Shown: one piece after another, positions 54,686-63,036 of the stretch
Layout: each line of letters begins with the position of its first letter
Position numbering within the stretch: position 1 is the first letter of the stretch
Assembly: GCA_009787835.1 (NCBI GenBank)
Contig: WQSN01000004.1
Coordinates: forward strand, 48,420 to 112,419
Source: Treponema sp.
Lineage (GTDB): Bacteria; Spirochaetota; Spirochaetia; Treponematales; Breznakiellaceae
Length of the DNA stretch: 64,000 nucleotides
Direction of reading: 5' to 3'
Made by a program: the position numbers and the translations under genes
The notes under the pieces: model-generated
Told to the model about the DNA's origin: nothing
Seen by the model: the letters and a program-made list of their open reading frames with translations, nothing else
Databases searched by the model: none

Positions 54686-55612
54686 TTACTTAATTTTACC
54701 AATATTTTGTAATTTCTGAATAGTATCCTTGCCAATTTTATCTCCTATAATAATTTCACGTCTGGATAATATTTGCCCCTTTACCGTACCGGCGGCAACC
54801 ATTTCAACTGCTTTAACAGCCTGAACAAAGGGTGAATCATTAAAAACCATTACTACATTATCGGGTAAATATTCAAGATTCATCCAAGAAAAAAAAATAA
54901 TTGGAACATTTATTTGATTTTCAAGGTATTCAGACCCAATACCGGCCAGAACTACACATGAAAAATCCGGTCTCCTTGATGCTGCGCTGGAAAACGTATT
55001 ATAGGAAGTATAAAACGATGTTTGCAGAGGTTTTTCCAGATCAATTAAAGCCTGTGTAAAAGCCTCCCTGGCTTGAACAGGGGCGCCTGGTTCCATTAAA
55101 ACAGCGATTCTGCCGTTTTTATCCCCGTCAAGGATAGAAGCGGCTTGACCCGCAATATAAAAATCTCTAATAATATCGGTTTTAAAAATGAAATAATCAT
55201 CGTTATTGCCGCTCCCTATCCCAAAGACGGCCGGGTTTGCATTTTCAGGATACCTTCCCTCCAGTATAACTACAGGAATTCCCGGATTTTGCTCCCGGTA
55301 CATACGCGCCGCCTGCGCAAACCTTAATGAAAATATAACGCAAAAAGGAGCCGCGGAAACTTCAGCTATGGCATACTGAATTATATCGGCGCTTACATCA
55401 TCTGCGATATCCACCGTTTTTACCGGCCTGAACAGGGCGATTGATGAAGAAGCCAGGTCCTTTTTTATTCTGGATTCATTATACAGCAAAGCGAAGGAAT
55501 GATCGGTAACAATCAGTACCGGAGGAAGTGAAAAAAAATACAGGACAGGCACCGCGATTATTATCAGAATTATCAATGGCACTGCAATTTTTATGATATT
55601 TTTCTTATTCAT
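54686..55612 (-). CDS. Membrane-anchored periplasmic-binding-fold protein, function unknown
   Basis: 308 residues. An N-terminal signal anchor (IIKIAVPLIILIIIAVPVLYFF) leads to a soluble domain with the alternating strand-helix pattern of type I periplasmic binding proteins (PVVILEGRYP; GRIAVLMEPGAPVQAREAFTQAL; FSCVVLAGIGSEYLENQ; VPIIFFSWMN). Ligand unknown. It lies upstream of the FlaA pair, 77 bp away with a promoter in between, so it is not obviously in the same transcript. Confidence 0.7.
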   Translation of the reverse strand: MNKKNIIKIAVPLIILIIIAVPVLYFFSLPPVLIVTDHSFALLYNESRIKKDLASSSIALFRPVKTVDIADDVSADIIQYAIAEVSAAPFCVIFSLRFAQAARMYREQNPGIPVVILEGRYPENANPAVFGIGSGNNDDYFIFKTDIIRDFYIAGQAASILDGDKNGRIAVLMEPGAPVQAREAFTQALIDLEKPLQTSFYTSYNTFSSAASRRPDFSCVVLAGIGSEYLENQINVPIIFFSWMNLEYLPDNVVMVFNDSPFVQAVKAVEMVAAGTVKGQILSRREIIIGDKIGKDTIQKLQNIGKIK

Positions 55613-55707
55613 GGCGGCGCTTTCAGGATAGCATAATAAAAATTATTTGTCTCAAATGTATTTATTAAATGCGGGCTGCGCAAATCCCTGTCAGGGTCTG
55701 TAAGGCA

Positions 55708-55723
55708 GACCGTTTGCACGGTC
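55708..55723. repeat. Short perfect hairpin
   Basis: GACCGT-TTGC-ACGGTC lies just beyond the stop of the small membrane protein gene; a CCCTG/CAGGG dyad lies 20 bp away. It may end that transcript although no T-run follows. Confidence 0.45.
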
Positions 55724-55764
55724 AATAATATAAGCGGCATTCTACTGAATTTGATACTCGCTCT

Positions 55765-55971
55765 TTATTTTTTAACAATCTCATTAATTTTTGCCACAAT
55801 TATTTTCCCCAATACTGTATCTGATATTATTACCTGTATAAATCCTGCCAAAATAAATGGAATTAATACTATTATCCAGTTCCATTCTACTATTTTTAAT
55901 ATTTTTAATATCAAAAATATCCACCCAAATAATCCAATAGAAGAAAATATTATATCTTTTACTTTTTTCAT
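55765..55971 (-). CDS. Small two-helix membrane protein
   Basis: 68 residues from ATG 55971 (MKKVKDIIFSSIGLFGWIFL). Two hydrophobic helices (IIFSSIGLFGWIFLILKI and WIIVLIPFILAGFIQVII) and a basic C-terminus. ATG 55971 is preferred to 55995 because a perfect TATAAT ends 6 nt before it. No Shine-Dalgarno. The region is richer in A+T than its neighbours, which may indicate a recent acquisition. No family can be assigned. Confidence 0.5.
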   Translation of the reverse strand: MKKVKDIIFSSIGLFGWIFLILKILKIVEWNWIIVLIPFILAGFIQVIISDTVLGKIIVAKINEIVKK

Positions 55972-56139
55972 TGTTTTATTATACCTGATATTCATTATTT
56001 CGTATATTAATCTTGTTCAATGATATTATTAGGAGATTAAAGAACTGACCTGTATCAGCATCAGACCATTCAATAATGTAAATGTAAGGTAAATTTTAAT
56101 AAATTAATTTTAAACGCAACTGTCGCCTAACACACGGCA

Positions 56140-56190
56140 ACGGTTCAGAGCATGTTCTTAAAGGTCGGAACATGCTCTGATATAAACCGT
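56140..56190. repeat. Long perfect inverted repeat
   Basis: CAGAGCATGTTC and GAACATGCTCTG (12 bp, perfect) around a 10-nt loop, with outer ACGGTT/AACCGT arms separated by 5 nt on one side. It lies downstream of the repeat-rich lipoprotein gene and is probably part of its terminator, though a clear T-run is missing. Confidence 0.65.
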
Positions 56191-56236
56191 TTATAATCTC
56201 AAAAAAATGCATTACAATATGTGTCTGCGATCTTGA

Positions 56237-57991
56237 TTAATTTTCTACCACCATAATTCTTGATGGGGCAGAGACGGTTGCTCCGGCTGGTACATTCAAG
56301 TCTGTTTTATTTCCATTAAGCCAGTAACAAGCCTTTCTGGTTTCCACTGTACTCCCATAACTGCCAACTACATAGATATTTGACCCATGTACAACTACTT
56401 CACCGGCTCTTGTTATAGCCGCTCCCGGCACGGTTAAATCTGTCCTGACTCCGTTGGTCCAGTAACAGCCTGTTTGATTACTGCTTCCGGTGCTATAAAC
56501 CCCGGCTACATAGATCGTTGAGCCATAAATAGACAGGGCATTTGTATATGAATCAGTAATCCCTGCGGGCAGGGAAAGATCTGTTCTGTATCCGTCTCTC
56601 CAGTAACAGGCTCTCTGAATGCTGCTGCTCCTGACATTACCGGGAACATATACCGCATTTCCCAGTTTTGCGCCGGGCGTACTGTAGTAGTTATTATTTC
56701 CGCTGCCTGATGGCAGTTGAAAAGAAATGCTATTTACTGTTGCGTTCTCGCTGCTGACTCCGGTATCCCAGTAAAAGGATTTCGTGTCGTTCGTGGGTCC
56801 AAATAAACCAAGAATATATACCGCAGTTCCCTCGACAGATATTCCTACGGTATAGGTGATGTTTGTGGAGTGAGTTATGTTTGTTCTATTCCCGTTAACC
56901 CAGTAACAAGCCATCCGGTCGCTTCCGCTCCTTAGTTGACCGGTAATATATACTGTACTCCCCTGAACAGCGATATCAGTAGTTGTTGAGTAAGTTATTC
57001 CTGTGGGAAGTTCCAGGTCTGTCTTGACCCCGTTAGCCCAGTAACAGGCTCTTGGCGTTTCAGAGGTCATTGAATAATAACCTGAAACATAAACTGTATT
57101 CCCCATGACGGCTATACCGCTTGTGCCGCTGCTGGTTGCTCCGGCGGGTACGGGAAGATCTACCCTGGATCCGTTAATCCAGTAACATGGATTCCATACG
57201 CCGCCACTTTCATAAGAACCGGCTATATAGACGCTGGTGATAGGGGTGCCGCCCCTTGTATAAGTATTAGTGTAAGGTCCGGAAGAATCATTACCTGACA
57301 TAGTTAAAGTTTGTCCGTCTGAGCTCAAGGTAAATGTAACATTTGACCAGGCTGTACCTGTAGCAACATTTGGATTTGATGTATTATACGTTATATGCAA
57401 GTTTTGTCCCGACCATGTCAAGGAACCAGTACTCGTAATATTTCTCCATATTGTCTGACCAATTTGTAAATATCCTTTATTTTTGGCATCCTGTATTATA
57501 GGTTCATCAGCAATGGTACTCCAGGCAGTTCTGACACAGGATGTGCCGCTAACAGTATATAACCCTCCGGCGCTACCCTGCCAAACGCCGTCAAGAGAGT
57601 AATTATTAGGGTTCAGTGTTGTCGCATAAGCAATACTTGACATTGCAACTTCTGTTCCGTTTGCGGTAAATGCGGCTACTTTATAATAAAAAGTCGTACT
57701 TGGCAGCAGTGTGTCATTAACTTTCATGTTTATTATTGCGGTACCAAATAATTCAAATCCAGTCGAAGAATCCTGACTTTGATATACATTGTATCCAACA
57801 GCGCCCGGCACGGGATTCCAGTAGAGATATATCTCTGATGAAGAAAATGCCGCAGCGATTAATCCGGTTGGCGCGGTAAGTCCGCCGCCGGTATTATTGT
57901 CACCCAGATCGCAAGCGATCATTGAGAATCCGATTACCGCTGCAATGAGACATAAGTTTTGGAAAAAAGTCCGATTTTTGTTTTTCGTCAT
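56237..57991 (-). CDS. Repeat-rich surface lipoprotein (FN3-like plus beta-propeller-like repeats)
   Basis: 584 residues from ATG 57991 with GGAGG 8 nt upstream. A lipobox (GFSMIAC) near residue 25 predicts lipidation. Residues about 40-125 resemble a fibronectin type III domain (APTGLIAAAFSSSEIYLYWNP). A beta-rich domain (GVWQGSAGG) resembling small lipocalin-like lipoprotein modules follows. The C-terminal 330 residues hold about seven repeats of 40-50 residues built around ACYWxNGxRTDLxxPAG and IAVxGxTVYVxG, suggesting a closed propeller. It is probably surface-exposed and binds a ligand or polysaccharide. Last gene of the envelope set. Confidence 0.8.
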   Translation of the reverse strand: MTKNKNRTFFQNLCLIAAVIGFSMIACDLGDNNTGGGLTAPTGLIAAAFSSSEIYLYWNPVPGAVGYNVYQSQDSSTGFELFGTAIINMKVNDTLLPSTTFYYKVAAFTANGTEVAMSSIAYATTLNPNNYSLDGVWQGSAGGLYTVSGTSCVRTAWSTIADEPIIQDAKNKGYLQIGQTIWRNITSTGSLTWSGQNLHITYNTSNPNVATGTAWSNVTFTLSSDGQTLTMSGNDSSGPYTNTYTRGGTPITSVYIAGSYESGGVWNPCYWINGSRVDLPVPAGATSSGTSGIAVMGNTVYVSGYYSMTSETPRACYWANGVKTDLELPTGITYSTTTDIAVQGSTVYITGQLRSGSDRMACYWVNGNRTNITHSTNITYTVGISVEGTAVYILGLFGPTNDTKSFYWDTGVSSENATVNSISFQLPSGSGNNNYYSTPGAKLGNAVYVPGNVRSSSIQRACYWRDGYRTDLSLPAGITDSYTNALSIYGSTIYVAGVYSTGSSNQTGCYWTNGVRTDLTVPGAAITRAGEVVVHGSNIYVVGSYGSTVETRKACYWLNGNKTDLNVPAGATVSAPSRIMVVEN

Positions 57992-58025
57992 TGAAAAAAC
58001 CTCCATTCATTTTCAGTTTTTATTT

Positions 58026-58054
58026 GATAAACCGCCGTTAGAGCGGTGTTTATC
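58026..58054 (-). other. Hairpin in the leader of the repeat-rich lipoprotein gene
   Basis: GATAAA...TTTATC with inner CCGC/GCGG and a two-base bulge, about 35 nt upstream of the start codon. A TATAAT box at 58126-58131 (minus) might start the transcript but no -35 is convincing. No known riboswitch pattern was recognised. Confidence 0.35.
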
Positions 58055-58282
58055 CAATGGTATGGGTATGCTGCTCTATGGCTAATTGTAAAGTTTTTTT
58101 CATTGGAAGACAGCGAAAGAGAGCAATTATATACATTTGGAGATAAAGGTTAAAATGCTGTTTTTTACTTTTTTGGGTGATTTTTCCAGCCATTATGAGA
58201 TATTAACATTTCCTGGTAGAAATTTCCAGTAACGGCCATTGATAAAATCTGTCTATCGAAATTTCTAATTTCTATATCTGAA

Positions 58283-59497
58283 TCATTCATATCTCAACGC
58301 TTCAATGGGATAAAGTTTAGCCGCTTTTAACGCGGGGTAGAAACCGAATATTACTCCGACAAGGGCGGCGAAAAAAGCGGAAACTGCGACAATCATGGGG
58401 TTTATCGCTGTGGGAATTCCAATCCCGAATAAAACCCTGCACGCTAGAAAAGCCAAACCGATACCGATAACTCCTCCCATCAGGCTTAAAATTACAGACT
58501 CGGTGAGGAACTGAAAAAGGATGTCGCGTTTGCGGGCTCCGACTGCCATTCTGATGCCTATCTCGCGGGTACGTTCCGTAACGGATACAAGCATTATGTT
58601 CATGATGCCTATGCCGCCGACAAGCAGCGAAATCGCGGCGATGGCGGTTAACAGTCCTGTAAGGATTCTTGAAGTTTCCGATGCCGTGTTGATTGTGTTG
58701 GTTTGGTTTGCGACAGCGAAGTCGGAATTTATTCCGTCGGGGATGCTTCGTGACTCGCGCAGAAGCAGCTCTATCTCTCTTTGAGCGGCTTCCATGTATT
58801 CGGATCTGATCACGCTAATTACTATATGGTTAGCATACTGCGAGTTGTTGATTCGCGTCATCGCGGTATCCATCGGGATTAGGACTATATCGTCTATATC
58901 CCTTCCGTCTATATCAGTCCCTCTTGTTTCCAAAAGACCGATAACTGTGAAATAAACATTTCCGATCCGCACCTGCTGTGAAATGGCTTTCTGGGGGTCG
59001 GTAAAAAGATTTTTGGCTGTAGTACGGCCAAGAACAGCTACAGTATTGCGGGCTTCCAAATCATCATCATCAAAAAAATATCCTGAGTCTACTACCATGT
59101 TACGTGCTTTCAGGAAATCAGGCTGCACGCCCTGCAGTCTTACCCGGACGCTTCCTTCGCCTCCAATCAGATTAGTCTCGCTCTGGACAACGCCTGAAAC
59201 CGCCGACGCGTAAGTCGCTTCCGTCTTTAGTTTATCAATGTCTTCCTTGCTGAAGGAACTCCTTCGTGTATATGTAGACTGAGTGTTTCGGGATGGCGGC
59301 CGATGGTTGATCTGCAAGAGGTTAGTTCCCATCGCGCTGATTTTCTCCTGAATGGCGCGCTGGGAACCTTCGCCCATCGCAACCATGACGATTACTGACC
59401 CAACTCCTATTATTATGCCCAATGATGTTAAAAGACTTCGCATACGGTTACGAAGGATTGATCGAAAGCAGTTAAGCAGGTGCTGGGACATATCCAT
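58283..59497 (-). CDS. MacB/FtsX-type ABC transporter permease (no adjacent ATPase)
   Basis: 404 residues from ATG 59497, one base after the adaptor stop, with GGGAGAG upstream. One N-terminal transmembrane helix (SLLTSLGIIIGVGSVIVMVAMG), a periplasmic MacB_PCD domain and three C-terminal helices (AISLLVGGIGIMNIMLVSVTERTREIGIRMAVGA is the FtsX signature). Such permeases act with a MacA adaptor and an ATPase in export or mechanotransmission. The partner ATPase gene normally next door is absent here and must be encoded elsewhere. Confidence 0.92.
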   Translation of the reverse strand: MDMSQHLLNCFRSILRNRMRSLLTSLGIIIGVGSVIVMVAMGEGSQRAIQEKISAMGTNLLQINHRPPSRNTQSTYTRRSSFSKEDIDKLKTEATYASAVSGVVQSETNLIGGEGSVRVRLQGVQPDFLKARNMVVDSGYFFDDDDLEARNTVAVLGRTTAKNLFTDPQKAISQQVRIGNVYFTVIGLLETRGTDIDGRDIDDIVLIPMDTAMTRINNSQYANHIVISVIRSEYMEAAQREIELLLRESRSIPDGINSDFAVANQTNTINTASETSRILTGLLTAIAAISLLVGGIGIMNIMLVSVTERTREIGIRMAVGARKRDILFQFLTESVILSLMGGVIGIGLAFLACRVLFGIGIPTAINPMIVAVSAFFAALVGVIFGFYPALKAAKLYPIEALRYE

Positions 59498-59498
59498 T

Positions 59499-60776
59499 CT
59501 AAAGTCTCTCCCGCGCAATCACCTGTTTGCCTTCAAGATCCTGGGATGATATGATCTCTGTTAATGAACTTGTACTGATGCCGGTTTGAACCTGTATCAC
59601 TTCAAGTTTACCTTCATTATTTAAATACCAGATATTGCGGTAAACAACAGCCACGCGTCTTCCTCCTCCGGACGGCGGCAATGGCGCAGGCCTTGACCTC
59701 GCTCCTGTTAAAAGCCCCACAAGGCCGGAACTTGAATTCTGGGAAGCGCCCCTGTCAGTCAGAGTCTGCAATCGCGCTTCTATTGCTGATTGCTGCTGGC
59801 TTTCGTCCATGTTCGCCAGGCTTGCGATAAATTCCATTTCTTCAATATGATCTGCACTTAAACCTGAAGGCTGATAACGCAGCGCGGCGTTGGCGACCAC
59901 AAGGACATTCTCGCTCTGCTGCACAACAAAATTTACCGCGCATGTCATTCCAGGAAACAGTAATCCATCCTGATTATCCGCGCTGATTATTACGGTGTAT
60001 GTAACTACATTACTTGTCACTACAGGAGTCATTTTTACATTATCTACAGTTCCGTTAAACCTGCGGCCGGGAAGGCTTTCCAGAGTAAAGCGGACAGTCT
60101 GTCCCCTGTGAATTGATACAACATCAAGTTCGCCTACAGAAGCCGTTATCTGCATTTCACTTAGATTCTCCGCCAGGGTAAAAATACTGCTGTTGCCGGA
60201 ATCCACTACAGTGTCACCCACATTGATGTTACGATCCAGAACAATGCCGTTTATGGGAGATGTTATATATGCATACTGATTTATTTCAGTTTCGAGAACC
60301 AGCAGGTTTGTCTCTGCGACTTCTAGTTCGGCAGCGAGGTTTTCCAATGAAGTCAGGCTGCTTTTAAGCTCATATTCAGATATTAAATTTCTTTGCGCAA
60401 GAGTTTCCTGGCCGCTGTAATTCATTAGCTGCAATTCGTAATTGGCCCGCGCTTTTCTGACTGTGGCAAGCTGCTGGCTCCTTTTAAGCCGCAGTACGTC
60501 TGTGTTTAATTCCGCCAGTATATCTCCCGCCTTTACAGTATCATTATCATTAACAAAAACTTTTTCTACCTTGCCGCTCATGCGCGGTATTACCTTGACT
60601 ATTGCGACCGGATTGATGGTACCGCTTGCAGTTACAGTGCGTTCAAGAGTGCTCCTGCGAATATTGGTGTATTCATAATTGGCCGTCTCTGTTTTTGTAC
60701 CGGTACATCCCGGAAAATTTCCGGCGCAGTATAAAATAATAATAAATAATATAAACCGGTGATAAAATAGTTTCAT
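59499..60776 (-). CDS. Lipoprotein periplasmic adaptor, MacA/HlyD-like
   Basis: 425 residues. A signal peptide with lipobox (NFPGC) gives an inner-membrane lipid anchor. Domains in order: beta-barrel and lipoyl half (GTINPVAIVKVIPRMSGKVEKVFVNDNDTVKAGDILAELNTD), coiled-coil hairpin, second lipoyl half (YITSPINGIVLDRNINVGDTV), then the membrane-proximal domain. A Gln/Ser/Arg-rich insertion (QNSSSGLVGLLTGARSRPAPLPPSGGGRR) precedes the last strand. It should link the MacB-like permease to the outer membrane. Confidence 0.92.
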   Translation of the reverse strand: MKLFYHRFILFIIILYCAGNFPGCTGTKTETANYEYTNIRRSTLERTVTASGTINPVAIVKVIPRMSGKVEKVFVNDNDTVKAGDILAELNTDVLRLKRSQQLATVRKARANYELQLMNYSGQETLAQRNLISEYELKSSLTSLENLAAELEVAETNLLVLETEINQYAYITSPINGIVLDRNINVGDTVVDSGNSSIFTLAENLSEMQITASVGELDVVSIHRGQTVRFTLESLPGRRFNGTVDNVKMTPVVTSNVVTYTVIISADNQDGLLFPGMTCAVNFVVQQSENVLVVANAALRYQPSGLSADHIEEMEFIASLANMDESQQQSAIEARLQTLTDRGASQNSSSGLVGLLTGARSRPAPLPPSGGGRRVAVVYRNIWYLNNEGKLEVIQVQTGISTSSLTEIISSQDLEGKQVIARERL

Positions 60777-60835
60777 TGTAAACTCCCTATAAGCGATAAC
60801 TGCCAGGCATTTACATCAAAGCAGTATAACAGACC

Positions 60836-62323
60836 CTAAACAGCCCTGCCGTATCTGGCAAATAGTTCCTGTATGCTCTGAATACCCAATTTCCGGTACA
60901 AATTCTTCTGATGATGATGAACTGTCTCATAGCTGATTTTCAATGTAAAAGCAATATCCTTGGGCGAAGTGCCTTTAAGCAGCATGGTAAAAATTTCCTG
61001 TTCTCTGGGTGTTAAATTCAACTGTTCCTTTTTATTTATTTTTTCCGTTTCTACTAGCTGACAGGAGTACTCTTCCATGTCACGCAGATAAAGACCGTCT
61101 GTCCAGTCTGCTTCAAACAGCCTCTTTTGAATAAACGGTATAAATAACAAACATAAACTAACCAAAACCAGAACAACAGCGAAAGCGAGAAATTTATTAG
61201 GTTCATCAAAATAATTAAAATAAAAAGAGAAGATGCCAGAAATAACAAAATACTGAATAAAAAAAACAAAACAGCAGAACCTGAACATTCGCAGCGATTT
61301 GCTTCTTTTAATGGCTCCGGCGCACATATAACTAATTATAATATAACCTAAACTGTCGCCAAGACCGTATATGAATGAACCTGATATTACCGCCGCGGAT
61401 GTATTGAAATGGGAACCTTCATACAGCGCCGCCATGTCCGGTTGAGGCTCAAGTAACAGTGCGCCTAACCCAAGCAATGTAAAGACAAGAAACATCAGCC
61501 AGATATACAAAGCGCTGCGGCCTTTGAGCAGCTGCATAATCAGAACAATGGCGATAGCGATTGCGGTTCCAAGTCCAAAGGCAAAACTGGAAACGCTGCT
61601 TTGCGACCATTCGATATAATTACTCATGCACATTATCATGTAATGAACAACACCCAGACCGATCACAAAAAAAACTCCGGAACCTTTGCCGTCGCTGTCT
61701 GTATTTGTTTCGCTGTTAGCTGTCATGCGCCCGGAAACAAAAAATACAATAACAATAAGCAGCGCCATTAATGCGGCATCTGTCCATGAATTTCCCGCTG
61801 TATGAAATTCAGGAAATATATTCCAGAGCGCGTAATATAATCCGTAGTAAAGCTGAATAACAGCCAAACCTGCAAGACGCTCAACATTATTCAATACAAA
61901 ACAGAACAGATAAAAGGCGCTGGCGGCGCAAAGACCGCTGAAGAATTTAAAAGCTGAATAAAGCGCGAACTGAACAAAACCCATTGGCATTAAAAATAAT
62001 AAAATCATTAGAGCCGCTGAAACTATTACAGATATTCTAAGTAAAGGAATTATCAGGCGTTTAGGCGTAAAGCTTAGGATGAGCCAGCTTAAGGCCAAAA
62101 TAAAAAACATTATTTCATTGGCCGCAAACCCTGTTATTGCGATGCTGTGATCGTAATAACGCAGATTCCCCAAAATAACAGAAATTGGAAAAACCAGCAT
62201 AACAGGCCAAAGGGCAGTCCTGATATTGCGAAATGATAATTCATCCCGGGTTTGAAAAAAGCCTTTTACTACCGCGCTTATTCTGTTATGCAAAATTCTA
62301 TACCCCTGCCCTTCCGATGGCAT
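60836..62323 (-). CDS. Membrane-integrated LuxR-type transcriptional regulator
   Basis: 495 residues: about twelve hydrophobic helices (residues 40-405) in an MFS-like arrangement fused to a C-terminal LuxR helix-turn-helix (LTPREQEIFTMLLKGTSPKDIAFTLKISYETVHHH). It lacks a receiver domain, so the membrane part probably senses a ligand or membrane state and the HTH acts close to the membrane. It overlaps the OB-fold gene by 26 bp; a TTG start at 62293 with CAGGGG upstream is an alternative. It is placed between secreted OB-fold proteins and a MacA/MacB-like pair, which it may control. Confidence 0.9.
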   Translation of the reverse strand: MPSEGQGYRILHNRISAVVKGFFQTRDELSFRNIRTALWPVMLVFPISVILGNLRYYDHSIAITGFAANEIMFFILALSWLILSFTPKRLIIPLLRISVIVSAALMILLFLMPMGFVQFALYSAFKFFSGLCAASAFYLFCFVLNNVERLAGLAVIQLYYGLYYALWNIFPEFHTAGNSWTDAALMALLIVIVFFVSGRMTANSETNTDSDGKGSGVFFVIGLGVVHYMIMCMSNYIEWSQSSVSSFAFGLGTAIAIAIVLIMQLLKGRSALYIWLMFLVFTLLGLGALLLEPQPDMAALYEGSHFNTSAAVISGSFIYGLGDSLGYIIISYMCAGAIKRSKSLRMFRFCCFVFFIQYFVISGIFSFYFNYFDEPNKFLAFAVVLVLVSLCLLFIPFIQKRLFEADWTDGLYLRDMEEYSCQLVETEKINKKEQLNLTPREQEIFTMLLKGTSPKDIAFTLKISYETVHHHQKNLYRKLGIQSIQELFARYGRAV

Positions 62324-62966
62324 GCACTTTTATATGAATCTGAGAGCGGTTGATCTTTACCTCTCCGAAAATTTCAACCCTGTCGGAAACGCCGACAGAT
62401 AACCCCCGCCATTCTTTGGCGCCGATATCAACTGTAATTTCCCCTGTCGCGTCACTGAAAGTATAATTATGTTTACCGTCTGGCAGCCTATTAATTATGT
62501 TGCCGGTTAATACCACAAATGAATCATGGGGAAGAGTTCTGGCTTCATTTACCATAACCGGTCGTGTAATTGTAACAGCCTGCCCTGCTCTGGCATTTAC
62601 CCTCGCTGTTCCTGAAATCGCATGAACTTTAATATGAATTTGTCCGCGGCTTATTTTAACCTCTCCGAAAATTTCAACCCTGTCCGCTGCGTCAACAGAC
62701 AATCCCCTCCATTCTTTCGGTCCTATATCAACCACAATATCGCCTGTCGCGTCACGGAAAGTATATTGTCTGCCTCCCGGCAGCATATTGATTATATTTC
62801 CTGTTAATACTACCCATGAATCATGGGGCAGCATTCTGGCTTCGCTAACCGAAATAAACCTGCCTGTCATAATAGTTTGTCCTGTAGAACCTGGCCCTGT
62901 AAAACCCTGCCCGTAAACAACGGCGGTTAACAACAGAAGCGTCAAATAAATAAAATATTTTCTCAT
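62298..62966 (-). CDS. Secreted protein with two tandem OB-fold (BOF/YgiW-like) domains
   Basis: 222 residues. Signal peptide MRKYFIYLTLLLLTAVVYGQ. Two near-identical domains (about 33-120 and 135-218), each with SEARxLPHDSxVVLTGNIIN, YTFRDATGDIVVDIG, EWRGLSV and DRVEIFGEVK..QIHIKVHAI. This matches the bacterial OB-fold family (YgiW/YdeI), periplasmic proteins linked to stress and cationic-peptide tolerance in enterobacteria. Tandem duplication is unusual. It precedes the membrane LuxR regulator. Confidence 0.88.
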   Translation of the reverse strand: MRKYFIYLTLLLLTAVVYGQGFTGPGSTGQTIMTGRFISVSEARMLPHDSWVVLTGNIINMLPGGRQYTFRDATGDIVVDIGPKEWRGLSVDAADRVEIFGEVKISRGQIHIKVHAISGTARVNARAGQAVTITRPVMVNEARTLPHDSFVVLTGNIINRLPDGKHNYTFSDATGEITVDIGAKEWRGLSVGVSDRVEIFGEVKINRSQIHIKVHAIGRAGV

Positions 62967-63036
62967 AGGAAAACCTCACGATTAAGAGAGTCTTGTCTGA
63001 GCTGCCGCCCAAACAAGAGGTTCTCTGATAAATCTA

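Noticed and set aside
55751-56023. Plus-strand 90-residue hydrophobic ORF
   Set aside because: It is the reverse complement of the AT-rich two-helix protein gene and has no ribosome-binding site; treated as a shadow.
56125-56131. GCCTAAC next to a long palindrome resembles one end (RYYYAAC) of an integron attC site
   Set aside because: No matching GTTRRRY partner was found on the other side of the palindrome, and no integrase or cassette array is present in the window.
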